Source: Myxococcales bacterium (GTDB lineage Bacteria > Myxococcota > Polyangia > Fen-1088). From it: a stretch of 9,613 nucleotides of DNA. Below the pieces are notes generated by a model. The model did not search any database. It was not told the origin of the DNA and saw only the letters and a program-made list of their open reading frames with translations. The position numbers were made by a program, and so were the translations under genes. The stretch lies in contig PMCR01000268.1 of the NCBI GenBank assembly GCA_003155465.1, positions 1 through 9,613 on the forward strand. Reading direction: 5' to 3'. Below, piece after piece: positions 1 through 6,426 of this stretch; position 1 is the first letter of the stretch; the number at the start of each line of letters is the position of its first letter.

Positions 1-263
1 ACGATCTCGACGTCCTTGTGGTTGGCTTCAAGGTATTGGCGGACCGCCTTGTCGACCTTGGCGACGCCGGCGCCCATGCCACAGGTTCCCATGCCGAGAT
101 AGATGACCGGCTTGCTGACGACATCGCGACGAAGCTTGGCCAGATAGCCTTCCTGCTCGCCGTTCTTGGCCACGCCACCCGCCTTCAGGTACTCGAGGAC
201 AATCGGATCGGGCGTGGTCGACACGTCCAGAGGGGCGAAAAGCGACTTGGGCATCGTGCTCAT
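1..263 (-). CDS. NuoF-like (HydB/HndC-type) NADH-binding diaphorase subunit, N-terminal fragment
   Basis: The first 87 codons of a gene that runs off the left edge. The visible protein has a lead of about 50 residues, then a strand and loop reading VIYLGMGTCGMGAGVAKV (about residues 54-71), followed by an amphipathic helix and the start of the next strand. This is the layout of the thioredoxin-like [2Fe-2S] domain found at the N-terminus of HydB/HndC-type NuoF proteins; the FMN, NADH and [4Fe-4S] parts would lie outside the window. Only the first cluster cysteine (in GTCG) is visible. The ATG at 263 overlaps the TGA of the upstream NuoE-like gene as ATGA, and GAGG lies 10 nt upstream, so translation is probably coupled. 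A second Met at codon 4 is an alternative start. The family role is to pass electrons between NAD(P)H and the Fe-S chain. The link to a hydrogenase rather than a formate dehydrogenase rests on the neighbouring hydEFG genes. Confidence 0.8.
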   Translation of the reverse strand, partial: MSTMPKSLFAPLDVSTTPDPIVLEYLKAGGVAKNGEQEGYLAKLRRDVVSKPVIYLGMGTCGMGAGVAKVDKAVRQYLEANHKDVEI

Positions 264-739
264 GACTGCACCGCCTCTTTGCGACAGCCGTCGAGCAGCT
301 TGCGCGCCCGAGTGGGCGTCATGCGGGCAAAGAACTCGCCATTCACGCACATCACCGGGGACAGGCCACAGGCCCCCAGACAAGCCACGACCTCCAAGCT
401 GAACGTCCGATCTCGGGAAGTCTGCCCAGGCAGGATCTTCAACTCGTTCTTGACGGTATCAAGCAGGGACAGCGATCCCTTCACGTGACACGCCGTACCT
501 CGACACACCTGCACGTGAAATTTGCCCGTGGGGTGGAAACGGAACTGGTTGTAGAAAGTCGCAACGCCGAACACCTTGCTGGCGGGCAGCCTCAGGTGCT
601 GGCCAATCGCGATGACCGAATCCTTGGATACGTACCCCTGCGCGTCCTGGACTTCCTGCAAGATCGTGATCAGGGAGTCGCGGCGAGCATTCGGGTATTT
701 CTTAAGGATGGGCTGAATGTCCTGTGTGACTGTTGTCAT
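260..739 (-). CDS. NuoE-like (HydC/HndA-type) thioredoxin-fold [2Fe-2S] subunit
   Basis: A 159-residue protein, the usual length for the 24-kDa NuoE family. The N-terminal helical half (residues 1-70) contains VFGVATFYNQF, a hallmark of the family. The thioredoxin-like half carries the [2Fe-2S] ligands as C79-x4-C84 (CRGTAC) and C120-x3-C124 (CLGAC). In HydABC and Hnd hydrogenases this subunit docks on the NuoF-like flavoprotein and holds an accessory cluster in the cytoplasm. The next gene is exactly such a NuoF-like protein, overlapping by 4 bp. The ATG at 739 has AAGGA 9 nt upstream and is the first gene after a 210-bp control region, so it heads its own transcription unit. Formate dehydrogenases and complex I use the same NuoE/NuoF pair, but the adjacent H-cluster maturases make a multimeric [FeFe]-hydrogenase the best reading. 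It is sometimes called hydC, hndA or nuoE; no symbol is assigned because the complex is not fully seen. Confidence 0.9.
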   Translation of the reverse strand: MTTVTQDIQPILKKYPNARRDSLITILQEVQDAQGYVSKDSVIAIGQHLRLPASKVFGVATFYNQFRFHPTGKFHVQVCRGTACHVKGSLSLLDTVKNELKILPGQTSRDRTFSLEVVACLGACGLSPVMCVNGEFFARMTPTRARKLLDGCRKEAVQS

Positions 740-772
740 TTCACCAGATCCTTCTTGTTACTCTTCTCACGC

Positions 773-788
773 TGTGAAATCTTTCACG
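773..788. promoter_or_regulatory. CRP/FNR-family-like palindromic operator
   Basis: The plus strand reads TGTGA (773-777), six bases, then TCACG (784-788). This matches the CRP/FNR superfamily pattern TGTGA-N6-TCACA at 9 of 10 positions. The inner core GTGAAA-TC-TTTCAC (774-787) is a perfect palindrome. It lies about 35 bp before the NuoE-like start codon and overlaps the expected transcription start of the promoter at 792-821. That position fits repression better than class II activation. The two-base centre makes an RNA hairpin unlikely, so a protein site is the better reading. Which regulator binds is unknown. Confidence 0.45.
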
Positions 789-791
789 ATT

Positions 792-821
792 AAGGTACCA
801 TCTTCGAACGTTTTTCGTCAA
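792..821 (-). promoter_or_regulatory. Probable sigma70 promoter of the NuoE/NuoF-like operon
   Basis: Read on the minus strand, TTGACG (821-816) matches the -35 consensus TTGACA at 5 of 6 positions. After an 18-bp spacer comes TACCTT (797-792), a moderate -10 keeping the T1, A2 and T6 positions. Transcription would start near 785, leaving a 5' leader of about 45 nt before the ATG at 739 with its AAGGA site. The surrounding 770-935 stretch is clearly more AT-rich than the genes around it. No sigma54 GG-N10-GC element was found here. Confidence 0.45.
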
Positions 822-896
822 GAGTAGTTTTCGTAGATCAACATACAAATCAACGTCCCTAAACCACATCGGCAGCCAAAGCCCGTAGCTGCACAT

Positions 897-925
897 CTAG
901 CAACGGATCTTATTGATATTGCTAG
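897..925. repeat. Inverted repeat downstream of hydE
   Basis: CTAGCAA (897-903) and TTGCTAG (919-925) are perfect 7-bp inverted arms around a 15-base loop, beginning 25 bp past the hydE stop. There is no T-run after it in either direction, so it is a poor intrinsic terminator. It could be an operator or a 3'-end-stabilising hairpin. Next to it (932-927, minus strand) is a perfect TATAAT. The only possible -35 element is the weak TCAATA (956-951) at an 18-bp spacing, so a second, longer-leader promoter is possible but poorly supported. Confidence 0.3.
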
Positions 926-949
926 CATTATACTGCTTCGCTCGTCGCG

Positions 950-2128
950 CTATTGATGAGCTCCCGTCTCTGTGACCTCCCCCCTCCCCTCTGCTTTCTC
1001 GGCGACGAGCGGCTGACCAGTTGAACTCACGCCTCCAGTTGCGCCCACGCCACTGCGTTCAACAAAGCGCCGGGAATCCCCGCGCTGGCCAAAACCGATG
1101 GTTTCTCCCAGGCTGGTGATGCGCGCTTGCAGACAGCCTCGGCACTCGGTGGCCGATTCGTCCAGGCACGGCTTGCCGTCATAGAGCTGGTAAGACCTTC
1201 GGTATTTCGGGTCGGTCAGATTGGGCATGATGACGTTTGCCCCGGCCATGAGCCCCTGTTCCCTCCCATCGGGCGCCAGGGTCTGCAGAGCGGTCGCGGC
1301 CGCGATGTTCACGTCTGGAAGGTACAAGCGCGTGACCGCGATCATGCGCAGGGCGAGAGCCAGTTGCGCGTGTCGTTTCCAGGCGAAATTGCGAATGGCA
1401 TCGCGTAGGGGCGTGTCCGCGTGGGGAATGAACGGCCCCATTCCGATCATAACGACCTGCTCTTGCTCGAAGAACAGGATGTCGCGGGCTAGCTGCTCGG
1501 CACTCTGGCCGGGCAACCCAATCATCACGCCCGAGCCAAGCTGGTAGCCGATGCTGTGGAGCAAGCGCAGGCAATCGCGGCGGCGCTCCCAACTGTGATC
1601 CGCAGGGTGAAGCCGAAGGTAGAGCGCGGGGTCGCTGGTTTCGATGCGCAGCAGGTAGCGCTCGGCACCGGCCTGGAACCAAGTGCGGTATGTCGCCTCA
1701 GTCTGCTCGCCCACTGAAAGTGTAATCGCCAGTTGGTCGCGGGAGAGCGCGCGGATCTTGGTCACCAGTTCCGTGACCAGGTCGACGAAGGCCGGATCGC
1801 TGCGCTCGCCGGATTGCAGGACCACGGAACCATACCCCTGCTCATGGGCCCAGCGGGCGCCGGTCAGAATCTCGTCGACCGGGATGGTGTAGCGTTCGAC
1901 TTTCTGATTGCTGCGCCGAATTCCACAGTACAGGCAGTCCTTGCTGCACAGGTTCGACAGCTCGAAGAGCCCGCGAAAATAGACGACCGGGCCGACCACG
2001 CGAACCTTGACCGCGTAGGACGCGGCCTGCAGACGTGACTGCTCTGCCGGCGTACATGCACCGAGCACGACGGCCAGGTCGTCTGGGTCGGGCCTAGCCT
2101 TGGCCAGTATTTCGTCGAGTCTGTTCAT
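950..2128 (-). CDS. hydE: [FeFe]-hydrogenase H-cluster maturase HydE (radical SAM)
   Basis: A 392-residue radical-SAM enzyme with the C61-x3-C65-x2-C68 motif (CSKDCLYC) that binds the SAM-cleaving [4Fe-4S] cluster. The GxIxGLPGQ-like stretch (about 200-208) and the C-terminal C321-x7-C329-x2-C332 motif mark the second, accessory cluster seen in HydE of several species. HydE takes the Fe(CO)2(CN)-cysteine synthon made by HydG and converts it toward the diiron precursor. The chosen start is the ATG at 2128, 35 bp inside the end of hydF. The frame is open up to a TTG at 2179, but that would add 17 Arg- and Phe-rich residues unlike HydE. The ribosome site is weak (AGGA 14 nt upstream), so translation is probably coupled to hydF. 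After the conserved end (about residue 355) there is a Gly/Thr/Glu-rich tail of about 37 residues with no recognised motif. It is the last gene of the maturation cluster. Confidence 0.95.
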   Translation of the reverse strand: MNRLDEILAKARPDPDDLAVVLGACTPAEQSRLQAASYAVKVRVVGPVVYFRGLFELSNLCSKDCLYCGIRRSNQKVERYTIPVDEILTGARWAHEQGYGSVVLQSGERSDPAFVDLVTELVTKIRALSRDQLAITLSVGEQTEATYRTWFQAGAERYLLRIETSDPALYLRLHPADHSWERRRDCLRLLHSIGYQLGSGVMIGLPGQSAEQLARDILFFEQEQVVMIGMGPFIPHADTPLRDAIRNFAWKRHAQLALALRMIAVTRLYLPDVNIAAATALQTLAPDGREQGLMAGANVIMPNLTDPKYRRSYQLYDGKPCLDESATECRGCLQARITSLGETIGFGQRGDSRRFVERSGVGATGGVSSTGQPLVAEKAEGRGEVTETGAHQ

Positions 2129-3356
2129 GGCGAAGAAGCACGTCCTGCGCCGCCGGAAAGGGAGCCAGGGCGCGGGCAAAGATCCCTAGGCTGTAGGCGA
2201 TGCAAAGGCCGTAGTTGGTGAAGGGCACACCCGCCGCACGCGCCCGCAGAATGCGGCCGAGGACCTCACGCCGGTTCAGCATGCACGAGCCGCAATGGAC
2301 GATGAGTCGATAGGGCGACAGATCCGCCGGGAAGTCGTGTCCCTGCACGGTGTGAAAGTCGAGGCGGCCACCCACGTACTGGGTGAGCCAGCGCGGAATC
2401 TTCACCCGACCGATGTCTTCCCCGATGGGGTGATGCGCGCACGCTTCGGCGACCAGCACGCGATCGCCGGGATGCAGTTGCTCGATGGCCAACGCGCCCT
2501 CCACCTGGGCGACAAGATCGCCCTTGAGCCGCGCAAAGAGGATCGAGAAGCTGGTCAGCGGCACGGCGGCCGGTGTGTCAGCGGCCACCTTGAGGAAGGA
2601 CTGTGAGTCGGTGACGACCAGCCGGGGCGGTGCGCGCAAACCGTCGAGGGCGGCGCGCAGCTCGCGCTCTTTCACCACCAAGCCCACCCCGTCGTGGTCC
2701 AGCAGATCACGCAGAACCTGCACCTGCGGCAGGATCAAGCGTCCCTTGGGCGCTTCCTTGTCGATGGGAACCACCAGCACGGCCATTTCGCCCGGGCCGA
2801 CCAGGTCGGCCACGATGGGACGGCTGTCGAGAAAATCCGCCGGCGTTTGCCCGAGCAACGCCTGTCGCAGGTCAAGCAGGCCCGCGCCGGTGACCGCGCT
2901 GGTCTCGACCGTGCATAGCCCACGCTCGCGCAGGGTCGCAAGCAGGACTGACGAGGCGGCCGCCACATCGCTCTTGTTGAACACCACCACCAGCGGGACC
3001 TGGCGCGCTTGCATCTCGCGCACCAGCGCGTCCTCGAACCGGCCCCATTCGCCCGCGGCCACGATGAGGCCGAGGTCGATGCGGTCGAAAACCTCGGTGG
3101 TGCGCTTCACTCGCAGGTCGCCCAGAGCGCCTTCGTCGTCGATGCCGGCGGTGTCGATGAACAGCACCGGGCCGAGCGGCAGAAGCTCCATGGGCTTCTC
3201 GACCGGGTCGGTCGTGGTTCCCGCCACATCCGACACCAGCGACACGTGCTGGCGGACGATCGCGTTGAGCAGGCTGGACTTGCCCACATTGCGCCGACCA
3301 AGGATCCCGACGTGCAACCGCATGCCCTTGGGCGTGGACAGCCTCACGCTAGGCAT
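2094..3356 (-). CDS. hydF: [FeFe]-hydrogenase H-cluster scaffold GTPase HydF
   Basis: A 420-residue protein with the three-part HydF layout. The N-terminal GTPase has a P-loop GRRNVGKS (20-27), DTAG (68-71), NKSD (127-130) and TSAVTG (152-157). A dimerisation region follows, then a C-terminal Fe-S domain with C306-x-H308, 45 residues, then H354-C355-x2-C358, the HydF CxH...HCxxC signature. HydF is the cytoplasmic scaffold on which the [2Fe] subcluster is completed and handed to apo-hydrogenase. The ATG at 3356 has GAGG 5 nt upstream, and the residues before the P-loop match typical HydF N-termini. A Met at codon 12 is an alternative. The gene follows aspA after an unusually long 220-bp structured gap, and a perfect hairpin sits just before its ribosome site. 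Its end overlaps hydE. Confidence 0.96.
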   Translation of the reverse strand: MPSVRLSTPKGMRLHVGILGRRNVGKSSLLNAIVRQHVSLVSDVAGTTTDPVEKPMELLPLGPVLFIDTAGIDDEGALGDLRVKRTTEVFDRIDLGLIVAAGEWGRFEDALVREMQARQVPLVVVFNKSDVAAASSVLLATLRERGLCTVETSAVTGAGLLDLRQALLGQTPADFLDSRPIVADLVGPGEMAVLVVPIDKEAPKGRLILPQVQVLRDLLDHDGVGLVVKERELRAALDGLRAPPRLVVTDSQSFLKVAADTPAAVPLTSFSILFARLKGDLVAQVEGALAIEQLHPGDRVLVAEACAHHPIGEDIGRVKIPRWLTQYVGGRLDFHTVQGHDFPADLSPYRLIVHCGSCMLNRREVLGRILRARAAGVPFTNYGLCIAYSLGIFARALAPFPAAQDVLLRHEQTRRNTGQG

Positions 3357-3364
3357 GGCGGCCT

Positions 3365-3383
3365 CGACAGATACGGTCTGTCG
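3365..3383 (-). promoter_or_regulatory. Perfect 7-bp hairpin/palindrome abutting the hydF ribosome binding site
   Basis: CGACAGA (3365-3371) and TCTGTCG (3377-3383) are exact inverted arms around five bases. In the hydF transcript the hairpin ends inside the GAGG ribosome site: the first G of GAGG is the last base of the stem, and the ATG is 8 nt further on. On the upstream side is a short AT tract (AATTTTA). It could be an RNA structure that tunes ribosome access or marks a processed 5' end, or a DNA operator; the sequence alone does not say which. No convincing -35/-10 pair was found beside it. Confidence 0.4.
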
Positions 3384-3414
3384 TAAAATTCGGCGTGCAG
3401 GTCGGCCGGCGTGT

Positions 3415-3515
3415 GCGTGAGCGGCCTGCGGTACGCGGTCTGCGTGCGCGTCCTGCGTGAGCGGCCCACGGCACGCTCCTCGCCTCCCGCGTACCGCCCA
3501 CGAACTCGCTCACGC
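3415..3515. repeat. Nested inverted-repeat element between aspA and hydF
   Basis: Three sets of perfect arms are nested. GCGTGAGCG (3415-3423) pairs with CGCTCACGC (3507-3515), and an overlapping second copy of that arm lies at 3513-3521. GCGGTACGCGG (3428-3438) pairs with CCGCGTACCGC (3487-3497). GCGTGC (3442-3447) pairs with GCACGC (3471-3476). The 13-mer beginning TGCGTGAG occurs twice, 40 bp apart (3414-3426 and 3454-3466). The whole can fold into a roughly 100-nt imperfect hairpin on either strand. It has no T-run, so it is not an ordinary terminator. It may be a dispersed intergenic repeat, a degenerate miniature mobile element, or an RNA processing/stability structure splitting hydG-aspA from hydF-hydE. 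Confidence 0.55.
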
Positions 3516-3549
3516 TCACGCTCTCGCGAACCGCGAGCCGCGAGCCGCG
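3507..3549. repeat. Short tandem repeats (hexamer then heptamer)
   Basis: Three head-to-tail hexamers CGCTCA/CGCTCA/CGCTCT (3507-3524) are followed by two exact heptamers CCGCGAG and a partial third (3531-3549). A small hairpin CTCGCG-AAC-CGCGAG (3523-3537) joins them. Such low-complexity GC tracts can expand or shrink by slippage. They form one flank of the nested inverted-repeat element and account for the Arg/Glu-rich reading frame through this gap. Confidence 0.5.
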
Positions 3550-3576
3550 GCCCGGCCCTCCTGGACTGTGGATGGT

Positions 3577-4995
3577 TCATGGGCGACCGCCCCCGTCAGG
3601 CGAGCCCAGGCGGCACACCGCCTCGGGTGTGGTCAATTCGGCAAACTCTGCCTCAGTCAAGATGCCGTCGGCCAAGACGACGTCGCGAATGGAACAGCCG
3701 CGTTCGCTCGCCTTGCGCGCGATGGCGCATGCGGCCTTATAGCCCACGCGCCCCACCAACGCCGTGACCACGGCGGTCGACGCGTCGACATGCGCACGGC
3801 AGCGTTCTTCGTCGGCAGTCATGCCTTCGACACAGAAGCGGCACAGGATCCGGGCGGCCCCGGCCAGCAGATCCAGGCTGTCGAGCAGACAGTGGGCGAC
3901 GAGCGGCAAGAACGGGTTCAACTCCAGGCTGCCCGCCGCGCAGGCCTGCGCGATGGTGGCGTCGTGAGCCATGACCAGCAGGGCCGCCTGGCTGACAGCC
4001 TCGGGGATGACTGGATTCACCTTGCCCGGCATGATGGACGAGCCGGCTTGGCGGGCGGGCAGCCTGATCTCGCCCAGTCCCGCCTCCGGGCCCGACGAGA
4101 GCAGACGCAGGTCTGACGAAATCTTCAACAGGTTCACCGCGCAGGTCTTGAGGATTCCCAAAACCTCGGCAAACGTGTCCGCATTCTGCGTTGCCTCGAC
4201 CAGGTTCTCCGCGCGCGCCACCGCCAGTCCGGTCAATTGGGAAAGCGCGTCCACTACCTGAAAAATGAACATGCGCGGCGCACCCAGGCCCGTGCCGACG
4301 GCCGTGCCCCCCAGATTCACCACGCGCAGGCGTTCCGTGCACTTGTAGATGCGCCATCGGTCGCGCGACAGCACCTCGGCGTAGGCGCCCATCTCGCGTC
4401 CCAAGGTGATCAAGACGGCATCCTGCATCTCGGTGCGGCCGACCTTCACCACATGCGCGAAGCTCTTCTCTTTCTCTTGGAAGGCCTCCTGCAAAGCCAC
4501 GACTTCCCTCTCCAGCGTCGCCAGCAGCCACAGGCCGGCCACCCGCATCGCGGTGGGAAACGTGTCGTTGGTCGACTGGTGCCGATTGATGTCGTCAAGC
4601 GGCGAGACACGCTGGTAGTGCCCCAGCGGCTCGCCCAGGATCTGCAGAGCGCGATTGGCCAGCACCTCGTTGACGTTCATGTTGGTGCTGGTGCCCGCCC
4701 CGCCCTGCAGGGCATCCACCACCACGTGTGGATCGAGCTGCCCGTCGGCCATTTCGGCGCACGCACTCACGATGGCCTCGCCCTTGGCCACATCCGTTGC
4801 CCATGCGCCCAGCCGCTGATTGGTGATCGCGCACGCCCCTTTCACCGCGCCGAACGCCCGCACCAAGGCCCGGTGCACCGGCCGCCCGGCCAGCGGGAAG
4901 TTCTCCAGCGCCCGCAGCGTGTGCACGCCCCAGAGCGCTCCCGCGGGAACATCCCTCTCCCCCAAGAGGTCTCGTTCACGGCGCGTTTCGTTCAT
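3577..4995 (-). CDS. aspA: Aspartate ammonia-lyase (aspartase)
   Basis: A 472-residue member of the aspartase/fumarase superfamily, full length. The three conserved regions are present: GTSTNMN (101-107), STNDTFPT (141-148) with GRTEMQDA (186-193), and the SS-loop GSSIMPGKVNP (318-328) holding the catalytic serine. The SS-loop is followed by VIPE, as in aspartases, rather than the TQ typical of class II fumarases. The residues corresponding to the substrate contacts I recall from Bacillus AspB (Thr, Ser-Thr, Thr, Ser, Lys, Asn) are all kept with a constant one-residue offset. The enzyme splits L-aspartate into fumarate and ammonia. It starts at ATG 4995, 22 bp after the hydG stop, with GAGG 6 nt upstream. 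Its place between hydG and hydF suggests a local ammonia supply for the azadithiolate bridge of the H-cluster; this is an inference, and general aspartate catabolism or fumarate production is the alternative. Confidence 0.9.
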   Translation of the reverse strand: MNETRRERDLLGERDVPAGALWGVHTLRALENFPLAGRPVHRALVRAFGAVKGACAITNQRLGAWATDVAKGEAIVSACAEMADGQLDPHVVVDALQGGAGTSTNMNVNEVLANRALQILGEPLGHYQRVSPLDDINRHQSTNDTFPTAMRVAGLWLLATLEREVVALQEAFQEKEKSFAHVVKVGRTEMQDAVLITLGREMGAYAEVLSRDRWRIYKCTERLRVVNLGGTAVGTGLGAPRMFIFQVVDALSQLTGLAVARAENLVEATQNADTFAEVLGILKTCAVNLLKISSDLRLLSSGPEAGLGEIRLPARQAGSSIMPGKVNPVIPEAVSQAALLVMAHDATIAQACAAGSLELNPFLPLVAHCLLDSLDLLAGAARILCRFCVEGMTADEERCRAHVDASTAVVTALVGRVGYKAACAIARKASERGCSIRDVVLADGILTEAEFAELTTPEAVCRLGSPDGGGRP

Positions 4996-5017
4996 GGTGG
5001 GCCTCGCGTAATTCGCC

Positions 5018-6415
5018 TCACACGAAGACGTCGCGCTTGCCGCCCTTCACCTTGCGCACCAGCGCCGCGGAGATTTCTCTCTGGCGCGCGTCCATGTTGT
5101 CGAGCGTGCTGCCCACCAGGGCTTCACCCACCGTGCGAGTCTCGGGACTGGCGTAGTCCTCCAGGTACTCCGTGAACGTCGACAGCGCATTGGGGTCACA
5201 GTGCAGCTTGATCGCACCCGGTTTGGCCAGATCCATGAAGTCCTGGCCGGTGCGTCCCAACCGGTAGCAGCCGGTGCAGAATGACGGGACGTAGCCCATG
5301 GCCGCCACGTCACGCACCACCTCGTCCAGCTCGCGATGATCGCCGAGCTGGAACTGGCTCGATTCCGCCGGATTGGCCTCGGACTCGGCGTAGCCACCCG
5401 GGTTGGTGCGGCTGCCGGCCGAAATCTGCGATACCCCCAGGGCAAACGTCTCGCGTCTGATGTTGGGCGTCTCGCGCGTGGACATAATGATCCCGGTGTA
5501 GGGCACTGCCAGACGCAGAATCGCGACGATCTTGCGAAAGTCGATGTCGGACACTGCGTGCGGGGGACTCGTTGCGATGTCACATCCGATGGCCGGCTCC
5601 AGACGCGGCACGCTGATGGTGTGGGGGCCGAAGCCAAAACGCGCCTCAAGGTGCCGAATGTGTTGCATGAGGGCCAGGATCTCGAAGCGCCAATCGGCCA
5701 GGCCGAACAAGATGCCGATGCCCACGTCGTCGATGCCGGCTTCCATGGCGCGATCCATGGCCGAGACTCGCCAATCGTAGTCCTTCTTCTTGCCCGCCAG
5801 GTGCACGCTTTGGTAGGTCGCGTGGTGGTAGGTTTCCTGGAACAACTGGTAGGTGCCGATACCGGCGCCCTTGAGCGCGCGGAATTCATCAACTGTCAAC
5901 GGCGCAACATTCGCATTCACGCGGCGAATCTCACCCTTGCCCCGTTTGACACTGTAGATCGTCGCAATGGAATCGAGCACGTACTGGAAGCCCTGGTGGG
6001 GATACGACTCGCCGGCCACCAGCAGGACGCGCTTGTGGCCCTGGTCGACCAAGACCTCGACCTCGCGGCGGATCTCGTCCTGCGACAGCGTCCGTCGCTT
6101 GACCTCTCTGTTGCGCGCGCGAAAGGCGCAGTAGGTGCAATCGTTGGCGCATAGATTGGACACGTAAAGCGGCGCAAACAGCACCAGGCGTGGCCCGTAG
6201 ATCTGATCCTTCACCGCGCGCGCCGCCTGGAAGACTTCTCCCAGCAGTTCGGGATCGCTCACGGCGGCCAGCGTGGCCACGTCCTGCATGCCCAGCCCGG
6301 CCAGGCCGCGCGCCTTGGCCAGCACCGCGCGCACCTGCCCTGCGTCCTTGCTCGCCGGCGCCGCTAGCACGCGAACGATCTCGTCTTCGTCTATGAATCC
6401 CAGGGTGTCCTGCAC
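5018..6415 (-). CDS. hydG: [FeFe]-hydrogenase H-cluster maturase HydG (radical SAM tyrosine lyase)
   Basis: A 465-residue protein of standard HydG length. The radical-SAM motif C89-x3-C93-x2-C96 (CANDCTYC) sits near the N-terminus. The HydG-specific C-terminal motif C380-x2-C383-x22-C406 binds the auxiliary cluster whose extra iron becomes the Fe(CO)2(CN) synthon. A conserved His at 265 lies where the ligand of that labile iron is found in characterised HydG. HydG cleaves tyrosine to p-cresol and dehydroglycine and turns the latter into CO and cyanide. ThiH is a relative but lacks the second three-cysteine motif. Translation starts at GTG 6415: GGAGG (6424-6420) lies 4 nt upstream and no other start is close. 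The gene begins 11 bp after the stop of the receiver-kinase gene, so the two are very likely co-transcribed. Confidence 0.97.
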   Translation of the reverse strand: MQDTLGFIDEDEIVRVLAAPASKDAGQVRAVLAKARGLAGLGMQDVATLAAVSDPELLGEVFQAARAVKDQIYGPRLVLFAPLYVSNLCANDCTYCAFRARNREVKRRTLSQDEIRREVEVLVDQGHKRVLLVAGESYPHQGFQYVLDSIATIYSVKRGKGEIRRVNANVAPLTVDEFRALKGAGIGTYQLFQETYHHATYQSVHLAGKKKDYDWRVSAMDRAMEAGIDDVGIGILFGLADWRFEILALMQHIRHLEARFGFGPHTISVPRLEPAIGCDIATSPPHAVSDIDFRKIVAILRLAVPYTGIIMSTRETPNIRRETFALGVSQISAGSRTNPGGYAESEANPAESSQFQLGDHRELDEVVRDVAAMGYVPSFCTGCYRLGRTGQDFMDLAKPGAIKLHCDPNALSTFTEYLEDYASPETRTVGEALVGSTLDNMDARQREISAALVRKVKGGKRDVFV

Positions 6416-6419
6416 TTGA

Positions 6420-6424
6420 CCTCC
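6420..6424 (-). promoter_or_regulatory. Ribosome binding site of hydG (supports the GTG start)
   Basis: A full GGAGG lies 4 nt before GTG 6415 and just after the TAG of the preceding gene (6429-6427). Spacing is on the short side. An ATG overlapping the site (6426) is out of frame with HydG, so GTG remains the only sensible start. Confidence 0.6.
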
Positions 6425-6426
6425 AT

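Noticed and set aside
812..834. Direct repeat TTTTCGT (812-818 and 828-834) as an activator site
   Set aside because: Only 7 bp with a 16-bp period in an AT-rich stretch, partly overlapping the -35 element. Chance is likely.
897..925. Intrinsic terminator after hydE
   Set aside because: The 7-bp inverted repeat has a 15-base loop and no T-run on either strand, so it is kept only as an inverted repeat.
2129..2179. TTG start for HydE at 2179
   Set aside because: It would add 17 residues unlike any HydE N-terminus and use a rare start codon. ATG 2128 gives the expected N-terminus.
2485..3420. 311-codon plus-strand frame opposite hydF
   Set aside because: Ser/Thr/Arg-rich shadow of a GC-rich gene on the other strand. 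HydF in the minus frame has all its motifs.
3344..3580. 78-codon minus-strand frame starting in an ATGA overlap with the aspA stop
   Set aside because: It runs through the tandem and inverted repeats, giving an Arg/Glu low-complexity peptide. It has no good ribosome site, no recognised domain, and overlaps the hydF start.
3577..4995. Class II fumarase instead of aspartase
   Set aside because: The SS-loop is followed by VIPE rather than TQ, and the substrate-contact residues line up with aspartases.
4237..5175. 312-codon plus-strand frame opposite aspA and the end of hydG
   Set aside because: His/Arg/Gln-rich antisense shadow crossing two well-supported genes, with no domain features.
5018..6415. 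ThiH (thiamine tyrosine lyase) instead of HydG
   Set aside because: The C-terminal C-x2-C-x22-C motif and the hydF/hydE neighbours are specific to HydG.
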